Shown in pieces: positions 28,609 through 38,308 of a DNA stretch of 56,938 bases; the first letter of the stretch is position 1, and the number at the start of each line of letters is the position of its first letter. A model generated the notes under the pieces. The model saw only the letters and a program-made list of their open reading frames with translations, was not told the DNA's origin and did no database searches. Source of the DNA: Acidobacteriota bacterium (lineage in GTDB: Bacteria; Acidobacteriota; Blastocatellia; RBC074); NCBI GenBank assembly GCA_022072205.1, contig JAJVID010000041.1, positions 1 to 56,938 of the forward strand. Direction: 5' to 3'. The translations under genes and the position numbers were made by a program.

Positions 28609-29073
28609 TTATTCTTCTTCTTCCTGCTCCTCGTCTTCTGCTTCGTATTCTTCTTCATCTTCCGGCTCTTCGTACAAATAGCGGATGCCCTCTTTACGCA
28701 AAAACATCTTGGGGCTGCCGTCGGCGGGCCCGAGGCTGAAGGTGTCCACATCGTAATAGCGCACAAACCCGCGCACTTTTTCGCCCGTGTTGAGCACGAC
28801 GACGACCGGCGTTTCGCTGGTCATCAATTGTTTCAGGTACCAGGCTTCCATACCGGTGCTTTCGATGCTGGGCGCCGGAGCTTTTTTCACGGCTTTCTTT
28901 TTGCGTTTAGGCGCGCGCTTCTTGCCCCTTTTACCGCCACCGGCCGGTTTACCAAACCTGCCGCCAGGTTTGCCTCCGAATTTACCACCGCCCCTGCCCG
29001 GTTTACCGCCGGGCTTTCCACCGAATGATTTCTTTTTTGTGGGCTTGCGGCCCCCACCTCTGAATATAGGCAT
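28609..29073 (-). CDS. Hfq-like Sm-fold protein with basic Gly-rich N-tail and acidic C-tail
   Basis: A 154-residue protein in three parts. Residues 1-67 are a low-complexity Gly/Lys/Arg tail with repeats such as GGKPGGKPGRGGGKFGGKPG. Residues about 72-135 match an Sm fold of Hfq type: EAWYLKQLMTSETPVVVVLN, then TGEKVRGFVRYYDVDTFSL, aligning with the Hfq LNxLrxxxVPVxxxLxNGxkLxGxIxxFDxFxxxL. The Sm2 part is divergent (KMFLRKEGIRYLYEE instead of VYKHAISTI): the Lys is kept but the His is lost. Residues 136-154 are almost all Glu/Asp. The tails suggest a disordered, RNA-binding and self-masking architecture. It lies 12 nt downstream of the TPR lipoprotein gene. Confidence 0.78.
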   Translation of the reverse strand: MPIFRGGGRKPTKKKSFGGKPGGKPGRGGGKFGGKPGGRFGKPAGGGKRGKKRAPKRKKKAVKKAPAPSIESTGMEAWYLKQLMTSETPVVVVLNTGEKVRGFVRYYDVDTFSLGPADGSPKMFLRKEGIRYLYEEPEDEEEYEAEDEEQEEEE

Positions 29074-29085
29074 AGAGACTCCGGA

Positions 29086-30033
29086 TTATTTTTTGCCCGG
29101 CCACTCCGCCTTGGACGGCGCGGACAGGTTGCGTTGACGTTGTTGCTCTCGAACGTTTGCGATGCGTTGTTGAATGTAGTTCGGCGATTTCGGATCAGGC
29201 TCGGTCTGTTCCAGCGTCTGAATCGCCTTGTCGTACTGGAACGTGCGTTCGTAACAATCGGCCATTCCGAAGCGAGCGGAACGGCGAACCATCTGGTCTT
29301 TGGTGTGCGCTACGACAGCCTCGTAAGCCGGAATGGCTTCCTCGTACTCGTCGCGCAGAAGCCTGATGCCCCCGATCCGCAGATAGGCGCGCTCAGCCAG
29401 TTCATCGTAAGACGCGTCTGCGACCACTTTCTGGTATTCGGCCAGCGCCTGTCCCCGGTCGTTCAGATCGAAATACATGTCGGCGATGTTGAGCCGCAAC
29501 CGCCGGCGTTCTTTCTCGTCGCTGATCTTCGGCAGTACGCTCTCGTATTCGCCGATGGCCTCGCGGCGCTTGCCCGTCAGCCCGTAACAGGCGGCGAGTT
29601 GCATTCGCGCCTGAACGATGTCGGGCGACCGCGAGAACTCCTCGATGAAATGGATGTAGTGCTGAATCGCGCGGTCATACTGTTTCAGATCGCGCTGGCA
29701 GACCGTCGCCGCTCTCAAGCGGGCGAACTCCGCTTTGTCGCTCTGCGGATTTTCCTTGAGGAACTGTTCGTAATAATCGGCGGCGGCGGCGTAATCGGCC
29801 CTGTCCCAGGCCGCCTGCGCGCTGTCGAGCAACGCGCGGCGGGAACAGGAAGAAGAGAAAACGACAAGCAGAAGACAGAAGACAAAAGACAGAAGACGGA
29901 AGACAGAAGGCGGAAGACAGAAGGCGGAAGACGGAAAGCGGAAGACAGAAGACGGGAGATTCGGGAAAGCCTGGTGGCGGCGCGCCTGTCCTCTGAGTAA
30001 TAATCGCCCAAATTTTTGATCAATCATCTTCAA
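29086..30033 (-). CDS. TPR-repeat lipoprotein-like protein with a repeat-derived signal segment
   Basis: A 315-residue protein. After a hydrophobic segment ending VVFSSSCS (probable lipid-attachment Cys) come at least five TPR-like helix pairs, such as AAWDRADYAAAADYYEQFLK, QYDRAIQHYIHFIEEF and RGQALAEYQKVVADASYDE, resembling the BamD/YbgF class of envelope TPR lipoproteins. The N-terminal region shows a seven-residue period (FRFPSSA, FCLPPSV, FRLLSFV, FCLLLVV) because it is translated from a tandem 7-nt repeat. The start is uncertain: TTG 30033 or ATG 30027, neither with a good ribosome site. It lies between gyrA and the Hfq-like gene, probably in one transcript. Confidence 0.82.
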   Translation of the reverse strand: MKMIDQKFGRLLLRGQARRHQAFPNLPSSVFRFPSSAFCLPPSVFRLLSFVFCLLLVVFSSSCSRRALLDSAQAAWDRADYAAAADYYEQFLKENPQSDKAEFARLRAATVCQRDLKQYDRAIQHYIHFIEEFSRSPDIVQARMQLAACYGLTGKRREAIGEYESVLPKISDEKERRRLRLNIADMYFDLNDRGQALAEYQKVVADASYDELAERAYLRIGGIRLLRDEYEEAIPAYEAVVAHTKDQMVRRSARFGMADCYERTFQYDKAIQTLEQTEPDPKSPNYIQQRIANVREQQRQRNLSAPSKAEWPGKK

Positions 30034-30105
30034 CTCAATTTCATCTGCTTGCGGCCTTACCGCCTTCCGCCTTCCGTCTTCCGTCTCCTGTCTTCTGTCT
30101 CCTGT

Positions 30106-30107
<2 letters not shown>
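29871..30107. repeat. Inverted heptamer-repeat element 1 (GAAGACR units)
   Basis: On the plus strand 12 units of GAAGACA/GAAGACG-type heptamers run from 29871 to 29954. An inverted arm of six and a half units (CGCCTTC, CGTCTTC, TGTCTTC types) runs from 30061 to 30107 and overlaps the gyrA stop codon (30106-30108). The 106-nt spacer contains the start of the TPR lipoprotein gene, and the left arm is translated into its signal segment. Confidence 0.9.
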
Positions 30108-32586
<2,479 letters not shown>

Positions 32587-32721
32587 AATAAAAACTGAGA
32601 TAGAACTGGCCGGTTTGACCGCCCCGCAAGAACCAGTTCTGAGGGCGCGCAAAAGCGCGATGGGAAGGTATTTTCACACTTCCATTTGGAATGGTTTGCC
32701 ATGATGAGCGCTGGACGGACG

Positions 32722-33456
32722 TCAATGACGCGAGGTCATCCGGCTCACAAAAGCGCAGTCCCCGTCGGCGGCCCGAATCAAACGATGGCCCATTCCATAT
32801 TCCTGGCGCCATCTGCGGAGCAGGTTTGCGGCGCGCGGCTCTGTGGCGTCATCGAGCAAAATATCGCCGACTTTTGCGCCTCTGTCTGCAAGCGCCGGCA
32901 GGAGACCATATCGCCATTGCGCGTGCGCGGCTCCCCACACGTCAAACACAGCCGGGCCATCACACAGAACAAATTCAAAGTAGTTTGGAAGTTCGATCTT
33001 CTCAATGTCGTACCAGACAAAGCCGCCATAACTCCGGAGGGGCGTGTGTTTGAGTTCTACGTTACGAATGTTGTTCTTCTTCAATCTGCGTCCGACAAAA
33101 TCCGCCCATTCGGAATCCTGCTCCAGGCTCCAGATGGTCAGGTTGCGCCGCTCCCCGACCAACGCCGCCACCAGAGTGGTTATGCCGCTACCGCATTCGA
33201 GAATGGGAGTGTTGCAGCGTTCAATGCGAGAGACGGTCTCGCTGATATAAGTAGCATCCGCCGAGAAACCCTCGTTGCCCCAGGCGCGGCGAAAATTTTC
33301 AATGAAGTCCCGATCAAGGGCGCGACCTGAACGAAAGGCCTGAACCGATCGCTTCAAATGCCAATCACCAACTTTACGCTGAATAGGATCGAGAAGAGTT
33401 TGTCGAACGGTTTGTTTTAATGGCGCGGGAATCCTGGATTTTATGTACTTCAGCAC
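32722..33456 (-). CDS. Class I SAM-dependent methyltransferase-like protein
   Basis: A 244-residue cytoplasmic protein. After a basic N-terminal region (MLKYIKSRIPAPLKQTVRQT) the core shows NTPILECGSGITTLVAALVG, a variant motif I (E-x-G-x-G) of class I methyltransferases, then LTIWSLEQDSEWADFVGRRL (acidic residue binding the ribose) and FEFVLCDGPAVFDVWGAA. Motif IV-like AKVGDILLDDATEPRAANLL follows. Substrate unknown; in related proteins the target is often a sugar or small metabolite. It lies upstream of gyrA on the same strand with a 135-nt gap, so they may or may not share a transcript. Confidence 0.8.
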   Translation of the reverse strand: MLKYIKSRIPAPLKQTVRQTLLDPIQRKVGDWHLKRSVQAFRSGRALDRDFIENFRRAWGNEGFSADATYISETVSRIERCNTPILECGSGITTLVAALVGERRNLTIWSLEQDSEWADFVGRRLKKNNIRNVELKHTPLRSYGGFVWYDIEKIELPNYFEFVLCDGPAVFDVWGAAHAQWRYGLLPALADRGAKVGDILLDDATEPRAANLLRRWRQEYGMGHRLIRAADGDCAFVSRMTSRH

Positions 33457-33630
33457 CGAAATTCTCCCAATTCGTAACCGTAATAATCCTCCTCACGAAG
33501 TTGTCGTACCGCTCAGCGGTTCATTATCCAGACGATTTGCGCTCATTGATTGATATGCGATTTTACCTGCTGAACCAGCAATGCACAAGACGCCCAAATC
33601 TTGTAAGACAAGCCCTCTCAGATAAATAAA

Positions 33631-33720
33631 GACAAGGGGACAGGGGGACAAGGAGACAAAGTCACTTCTGTGAATCCTTTTCCTTGCTTCCCTGTCCCCT
33701 TGTCCCCTTGTCCCCTGGTC
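33631..33720. repeat. Inverted octamer-repeat element 2 (GACAAGGG units)
   Basis: Left arm 33631-33660 has units GACAAGGG, GACAGGGG, GACAAGGA and GACAAA. Right arm 33690-33720 has the inverted units CCCTGTCC, CCTTGTCC, CCTTGTCC and CCTGGTC. The spacer is 29 nt. The right arm begins 4 nt after the stop codon of the NxxGxxAF-repeat gene on the minus strand. Confidence 0.88.
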
Positions 33721-33723
33721 TTT

Positions 33724-35202
33724 CTACTTCGGCATTTTCTCGCCGCGCCTGACCAGCGGCTTCAGATTGCCTTTCTCGTCGCGGTAGAAGATTCCGATGT
33801 CAACGCCGGTCTTGGGATTTTTGGTCTGAGCGTAAAAGACCACTTCGCCCCGGTCGTTGATCGAAGGCTGAGTGAAGTTGTTGAAAGTTTCCTCTTTGAT
33901 TCCGCCCGGAACAGGCTGATCAACGGCGGCGATCAGCTCAATGCCTTTCGCCGACTTGATGAAAAGACCTTGATTGCGCCCGCCGTATTTTCCGAGGAAC
34001 ACGATGTCGCCGCGCGTGTTGATCGCCGGATAGAGGAAGTCGGTAAAGGCGAAGTTCGTGTCGCTGATCTTGTCGCCGCTCTTGGCGACGATCTTGATCG
34101 GGCCTTCGCCTTTCGTAAACAGGCCTCGCCCGGCGTTCGGGCCGTCGAAAAATCCGACAAAAGCCACTTCGCCGCTGTCGCTGAGCGTGGGCGCCCGATT
34201 GCCGAATCCGATGAAATTCGCCTCTTTGATCGGCGCGGGCCTGCCGATGAGGGTGATCAGTTCGATGCCCTTCGGGCGGGAGACGAAAATTCCGCTCTTG
34301 TCTCCGACGCGCGCAAGGAAGGCGACTTCGCTGCGCTCGTTGATGTGCGTCGGATAGTAGTGTTCGGAAAAAGTGCCCTCTTCGCCGTTGCCGATGCGCT
34401 GGCCGCTGCGGCAAACGAGACGCAATTTACCGCCTTCGACCATAAACAACCCTTTCCCGTCAGGATCGCTGTAAGTCCCGATGAACGCTGTCACGCCCTG
34501 GCTGTTGGTCGAAGCGTTGGCGAAGCCTGAGAAATGCGACGGCATCGCCGGCACCTCATCGCCGAGTTTGATCAGGCTCTTCAGCCCGCTCGACGATTTG
34601 ACGTAGATGCTCTTGTTCCGTTCGGGAGTCTGTACCGACAGCGGGTCGTTCGGATCGTGCGCCGGAGCCGGCGCCGGTTTCGGCCCATCGTCGCCGAAAT
34701 CGGCGATGAAGGTCAGATCGCCATTGTCGTTGAACGCCAGCAATCCGCCGAATCCGTCAATTCCCTTCGGCAAATTGACGGCCTTCTCGCCCTGACGCGT
34801 GACTTTCCAGCTACCGTCGGGGCTGCGCACGAAGATGGATTGAGCGAAGCCGTCTCTGGCCTTCTGCGAGTTGAACAACGAGACGAATGCGATCTCGCCT
34901 TTGTTGTTGATAATCGGCGGACGGAAATTGCCGAACGCCTCTTCGCCTGGCGCCTTAGTTTCGGTCTTCTTCTCGACTGCTATTTTGTCAGTAACGGCGA
35001 CCGGCTCGTCATCTTTTGCTGAGGGCGGCGGCTGGACCGGCGACTGAGCTGGCGGATGAGTCGCCTTTCGCTTAACCGGCGCCTGGTCCTGCCTGGTCGT
35101 CTGTTGCGATTTCTTTTGCGCGCTCACGCCGAAAGCGCCCAACAGCGCGCACAAAGAAACCAGCGCGAGAACAAAAAACACGTGACGTTGATTACTACGC
35201 AT
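33724..35202 (-). CDS. Secreted NxxGxxAF-repeat protein
   Basis: A 492-residue exported protein. The signal peptide (MRSNQRHVFFVLALVSLCAL, ending VSAQ) fixes the start at ATG 35202. A Lys/Pro/Gln-rich linker follows to about residue 85. The rest is built of repeats with an N-x-x-G-x-(I/V)-(A/V)-F core: INNKGEIAFVSLF, FNDNGDLTFIADF, TNSQGVTAFIGTY, INERSEVAFLARV, LSDSGEVAFVGFF, INTRGDIVFLGKY and INDRGEVVFYAQT. Between them are GIFVSRPKGIELI-type blades. This is the tandem NxxGxxAF pattern of choice-of-anchor surface proteins, probably a seven- or eight-bladed propeller. Function unknown. Confidence 0.88.
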   Translation of the reverse strand: MRSNQRHVFFVLALVSLCALLGAFGVSAQKKSQQTTRQDQAPVKRKATHPPAQSPVQPPPSAKDDEPVAVTDKIAVEKKTETKAPGEEAFGNFRPPIINNKGEIAFVSLFNSQKARDGFAQSIFVRSPDGSWKVTRQGEKAVNLPKGIDGFGGLLAFNDNGDLTFIADFGDDGPKPAPAPAHDPNDPLSVQTPERNKSIYVKSSSGLKSLIKLGDEVPAMPSHFSGFANASTNSQGVTAFIGTYSDPDGKGLFMVEGGKLRLVCRSGQRIGNGEEGTFSEHYYPTHINERSEVAFLARVGDKSGIFVSRPKGIELITLIGRPAPIKEANFIGFGNRAPTLSDSGEVAFVGFFDGPNAGRGLFTKGEGPIKIVAKSGDKISDTNFAFTDFLYPAINTRGDIVFLGKYGGRNQGLFIKSAKGIELIAAVDQPVPGGIKEETFNNFTQPSINDRGEVVFYAQTKNPKTGVDIGIFYRDEKGNLKPLVRRGEKMPK

Positions 35203-35263
35203 ATAACTCGAATGCCTCCGAATCACTGAAGATGGAATGTGAGGGGTTACGGGGTGAGAAGTC

Positions 35264-35338
35264 GGTGTTTGGTGGTCGGTGGCTGGTGGTTGGCCGGGTC
35301 TTTGGCCACCAGCCACCAACCACCGATCACCAACCACC
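35264..35338. repeat. Inverted heptamer-repeat element 3 (GGTGGYT units)
   Basis: Left arm 35264-35295 has heptamers GGTGTTT, GGTGGTC, GGTGGCT and GGTGGTT followed by GGCC. The right arm 35304-35338 is the complementary series (GGCC, then ACCAGCC, ACCAACC, ACCGATC, ACCAACC). The loop is only 8 nt, so a long hairpin is certain to be possible. The right arm begins 3 nt after the stop of the TlpA-like lipoprotein gene. Confidence 0.9.
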
Positions 35339-35341
35339 ATT

Positions 35342-35968
35342 TCAAGAATTTTTCAGGGCATAACTGACCGCGCCTTCGGCCCAGGCGCGGAAATCGGGAC
35401 GCAATCCGACAACGCTGTCAATCAGCTTGCCGTTCTTGTCGAAAACGAATGATTGCGGAATCGGCGCGCGGGGATTGCCTCCATTGGCCTGATTGAAGAG
35501 AGCGAAAACATCGAGGGGCGAAAACGCGATCCGGTAATTGATCGAATACTGTTTGGCGAAAGCCCGCACAAAGTTTTCCTTATCGAGTTCATCAACGGTC
35601 AGGCCAATGACCTCAACGCCGTTGTCTTTGAACTTACCATGCAACGCGACCAGATCGGGGATTTCGCGGCGGCACGGCCCGCACCACGTAGCCCAGATGT
35701 TGACCAGCGTGACCTTGCCGGCGCCCACTAAGTTCGACATTTTGACGTTCCCGCCATCGAGCAGCTTGATGTCGTAATCGTTGATTCGGGAGTCAATCGG
35801 AGGTCGCGCGGCGCTGGGCGGGGTGTAATTTTTGGCGGCGGCGTTGATCTCTTCGTCAACAACGCTCTTCGAGCAGGAAAGCGAGAGCGCCACCGAGATT
35901 AGGATGAGAGTCAAAGAAGCGCGAATCCATAAGCTTTGAGAGCCTTGGGTGCTTGAGCGTTGAAACAT
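35342..35968 (-). CDS. TlpA-like thioredoxin-fold lipoprotein
   Basis: A 208-residue protein. The hydrophobic segment ISVALSLSCSK suggests lipid attachment at Cys32, although the lipobox is imperfect. The thioredoxin domain has the redox motif WATWCGPCR (Cys96, Cys99), the preceding strand KVTLVNI, the Asp/Glu-rich insert typical of TlpA/ResA proteins (VEVIGLTVDELDKENFVRAF) and the cis-Pro loop in APIPQSFVFDKNG. It should face the periplasm and reduce or exchange disulfides, for example in cytochrome c maturation. A second TlpA-like gene lies 880 nt upstream on the same strand. Confidence 0.9.
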   Translation of the reverse strand: MFQRSSTQGSQSLWIRASLTLILISVALSLSCSKSVVDEEINAAAKNYTPPSAARPPIDSRINDYDIKLLDGGNVKMSNLVGAGKVTLVNIWATWCGPCRREIPDLVALHGKFKDNGVEVIGLTVDELDKENFVRAFAKQYSINYRIAFSPLDVFALFNQANGGNPRAPIPQSFVFDKNGKLIDSVVGLRPDFRAWAEGAVSYALKNS

Positions 35969-36110
35969 CGGCTTGGTCTACCTTAGTCACTGAATTACTG
36001 AAGATCGCATTGCGGTCGCGGGCGCGAGAATGAATGCCCGGTTGCGAATGCGGGCGTATCATAGCCTGCCTGTTTGCGCGTTGACAACCAGGATTTAATC
36101 GAACCATCCG

Positions 36111-36770
36111 TCATCGTGGCGCCGTGCGCGCCAGATGCTTGTCGTATCCCAATTCGACCAGTTTCTCGAAGGCTCGCCAAACGTCATCGGGGATTTCCTG
36201 TTCGATCTGAAAACCCAGGCTCGGATAGATTCTGATCCGCTGCAGGTCGCCGACCATGATGTTGATAACCAGGTCTTTCGGTAATTCTTCGGTTGGGTAG
36301 TCGGGAAAAGATATTGGCGGAGATGCGGAGATGACCCGCTTGCCCGGCCAGAAATTCATGAACGTGGCGTAAGCGCGCCGCTCCATGTACGGCTTCTGCG
36401 CGAGGATCAGGCTGTCGGTATTGATTCCTTTCGATTCGAGCAGGCGGCGGCTGAAGGTGACGTTCTCGCCGGTGTTGGTTGATTCCGCCTCGATCAATAT
36501 CGCGCTTTCGGGCACGCCCTTTTTCAACGCGATCTCGGCGAAAATCTCGGCTTCGGGCTTATTGAAACGCTCACGCGTCAACGCCCCGGCGTTACCGGAA
36601 AGCGCGAGCAACGGCGCCCAGCCCTGCAAGTAAAGATCGGCGGCGTACTCGGCCACGCGCAGATCGTTGCTGCCCAAAGCGAGAATCACATCGCTCTTTT
36701 CCAGCTTGTGATTGAGGTGGTGGTAATCCCAGATTTTCTGTGCGAGTTCGTCAATTAGAAATTCCGTCAT
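36111..36770 (-). CDS. YdcF family protein (DUF218)
   Basis: A 219-residue protein of the YdcF/DUF218 fold. It shows VILALGSNDLRVAEYAADLY, then LLALSGNAGALTRERFNKPE and AEIFAEIALKKGVPESAI, and the signature ESTNTGENVTFSRRLLESKG, where E-x-x-x-x-TxEN is the family hallmark. ILAQKPYMERRAYATFMNFW completes the Rossmann-like core. No membrane segment is present, unlike ElyC/SanA, so it resembles cytosolic YdcF, for which nucleotide or SAM binding has been reported. Substrate unknown. It is separated from the upstream thioredoxin gene by a 16-bp hairpin. Confidence 0.9.
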   Translation of the reverse strand: MTEFLIDELAQKIWDYHHLNHKLEKSDVILALGSNDLRVAEYAADLYLQGWAPLLALSGNAGALTRERFNKPEAEIFAEIALKKGVPESAILIEAESTNTGENVTFSRRLLESKGINTDSLILAQKPYMERRAYATFMNFWPGKRVISASPPISFPDYPTEELPKDLVINIMVGDLQRIRIYPSLGFQIEQEIPDDVWRAFEKLVELGYDKHLARTAPR

Positions 36771-36792
36771 GATTTCGGCGCGCCTTCTCGAA

Positions 36793-36827
36793 AGGAGTGG
36801 GACGATTTGGCAAATCGTCCCACTCCT
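36793..36827. repeat. Perfect 16-bp hairpin between the thioredoxin and YdcF genes
   Basis: Arms 36793-36808 (AGGAGTGGGACGATTT) and 36812-36827 are exact complements with a 3-nt loop (GGC). It lies 21 nt after the stop of the TlpA-like gene on the minus strand. There is no T-run, so it is more likely a repeat or processing/stability hairpin than a simple terminator. Confidence 0.85.
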
Positions 36828-36848
36828 GAGGGCTGTAAGAGGTTGAGT

Positions 36849-37439
36849 CTATTCCGCCGTCTGCCGCGCCCCGATCTCCCTGGTGCGCATGGCTTGTTCG
36901 ACTGCGCTGGTCAAAGCCGCTCTGCCCGCCTGTGGGCTGAACCCGACCAGCCGTTTAATCAGTTTGCCGTCGGCGCCGAACACGATAGTTTGCGGAATGC
37001 GGTAGGAACTCGCCGCGCCGTTGAAGAACTGGTAAATCTGCCCCGGAGCGAAGACGTTCTGATATTTCATGCCGAATTCTCTCACGAAATTCTGAGCCGC
37101 CTGCCGGTCTTCCAAAGGGTTCTCCAGATTCAACCCGATCACGATCAGCCCGTTTTTGCCGTGCTTTTTGTCTATCTCGTTCAGATGCGGAATCTCCTGA
37201 CGGCACGGTCCGCACCAGGTGGCCCAGAAATCGAGCACCACCGGTTTGCCTTCTTCGAGCAGTTTATTGAGGCTGATTCGTTTGCCGTCGAAAGTCGTCA
37301 CGGTGAAATTCCGGGCCTTGAGTTGATCGAGAGTCGGCGCCGCAGGTTGTGGCTGTTGCGCCGACGCATTGCCCGCGAGTGTGATTGCGAATGCGCCCGC
37401 GAGCGCGAACGTGAATGCCAGTGATAAAAGTGTCTTCAT
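36849..37439 (-). CDS. TlpA family periplasmic thiol-disulfide protein
   Basis: A 196-residue exported thioredoxin-like protein. The signal peptide is MKTLLSLAFTFALAGAFAIT, cut near NASAQ. The redox motif is FWATWCGPCR (Cys76, Cys79), preceded by KPVVLD and followed by QEIPHLNEIDKKHGKNGLIV. The cis-Pro lies in SSYRIPQTIVFGADGKLIKR. It overlaps the upstream gene by one base (TAATG), showing translational coupling. The short insert before FFNGAASSYRIP is typical of TlpA/ResA. Likely acts on protein disulfides or heme-ligation cysteines in the periplasm. Confidence 0.92.
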   Translation of the reverse strand: MKTLLSLAFTFALAGAFAITLAGNASAQQPQPAAPTLDQLKARNFTVTTFDGKRISLNKLLEEGKPVVLDFWATWCGPCRQEIPHLNEIDKKHGKNGLIVIGLNLENPLEDRQAAQNFVREFGMKYQNVFAPGQIYQFFNGAASSYRIPQTIVFGADGKLIKRLVGFSPQAGRAALTSAVEQAMRTREIGARQTAE

Positions 37440-37981
37440 TAAAACTTTGCCTTCCTTTGTTTCGTGTTCTGGTTAAACTGCGGAATGGCAGGCCCAGCGC
37501 CCGCTTCGATGATTCCGTTCCGTTCGTCCGCGATCAGGGCCGCGCGCACTTTGTTACGGAATCTCTCACTTTGTTCGACCGCCAGATGTTCAACCAGCAT
37601 GAGCATACGATACCACGAAGACTCCAACTCGTCTGCCAGCCTCGAAACCTGCGTGATGTCGTAAGGCGCGGCGACTTCCGCCACTCCCAGCCGCGCAAAA
37701 ACCGACAGATACCGCGCCATCGCCAGGTCGGGACACAACAACCGCCGCTTGCCGATTTTCAATTCGATGCCGAGCAGTGTGTGCATGATTTCGATATCGG
37801 CTTTCTTCACCGGCGCGTTAAGCGGATAACTGCGCGTGCGCATCGCTCGGATGCGGTCGCGATAGATCACCGAAATCAGTTGATCGCCCAACTGGCGTTT
37901 GATTTCGGCGGCAATTGTTTCAGCGCGGACGGCGCCTCGCAGCGGTATCGGATGCGGGTTGAGCGTTGTGACTTCAGCCAT
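37439..37981 (-). CDS. Conserved-looking cytoplasmic protein of unknown function
   Basis: A 180-residue protein that I do not recognise. It has no signal peptide or membrane helix. It contains RLLCPDLAMARYLSVFARLG and VAAPYDITQVSRLADELESS, followed by a long helix WYRMLMLVEHLAVEQSERFR, so it is mainly alpha-helical and basic. The ATG at 37981 (MAEVTTLNPHPI) is preferred to one 18 nt upstream because the extra residues look non-conserved. The gene is translationally coupled to the downstream thioredoxin gene by a TAATG overlap, so the two probably act in one process or at least share expression. Confidence 0.7.
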   Translation of the reverse strand: MAEVTTLNPHPIPLRGAVRAETIAAEIKRQLGDQLISVIYRDRIRAMRTRSYPLNAPVKKADIEIMHTLLGIELKIGKRRLLCPDLAMARYLSVFARLGVAEVAAPYDITQVSRLADELESSWYRMLMLVEHLAVEQSERFRNKVRAALIADERNGIIEAGAGPAIPQFNQNTKQRKAKF

Positions 37982-38114
37982 AATCGAGCAGCGATTCAAT
38001 CAGGTTTGAAATTCGACCATCAGGAGAAAGAGTTTTACCACAGGCGCTTGAAGGCGGTGAAGCCGGATCACAATTTAAATCCTCATCGGATCAACAAACG
38101 GCTGTCCTCAAACG

Positions 38115-38171
38115 CGAAAGGCGCAAATGAGATTGAGAGTTCAAACGCTTCAATCTCATCTGCGCCTTTCG
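38115..38171. terminator. Terminator-like inverted repeat
   Basis: Left arm 38115-38136 and right arm 38150-38171 (TCAATCTCATCTGCGCCTTT then CG) are complementary except for one mismatch, around a 13-nt loop. TTTT follows on the plus strand only. It sits between the start of the unknown gene at 37981 and the stop of the TonB receptor at 38309, so it may end the receptor transcript. Confidence 0.6.
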
Positions 38172-38210
38172 TTTTAAATATGCCTGTCAGGACTTACGCA
38201 AAATCATGGG

Positions 38211-38297
38211 AAATCGCCACAGAGACACGGAAACACAGAGAGTGGGAACGCAGGACAAGTAAAACCATTCCTTTCTCCACGTCTCTGTGGCGGATAT
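38211..38297. repeat. CACAGAG-type imperfect palindrome downstream of the receptor gene
   Basis: GCCACAGAGACACGGAAACA near 38217 pairs loosely with CTCCACGTCTCTGTGGCGG ending near 38293. A similar palindrome with CCACAGAGCCACGGAGAAA lies at 47039-47115, also right after a stop codon. These look like members of one dispersed repeat family. It begins 12 nt after the receptor stop on the minus strand. Confidence 0.65.
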
Positions 38298-38308
38298 TCG
38301 CTGCCGGA

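Larger units (their letters stand above)
37982..38308. other. Intergenic region with two palindromes; no gene seen
   Basis: A 327-nt spacer that holds the terminator-like hairpin (38115-38171) and the CACAGAG palindrome (38211-38297). The remainder (37982-38114) should contain the promoter of the unknown-thioredoxin unit, but no clear box was found. Confidence 0.6.

Noticed and set aside
28315..29028. Plus-strand frame of 237 codons over the Hfq-like gene
   Set aside because: Its second half is the antisense of the low-complexity tails, which gives Phe- and Arg-rich nonsense.
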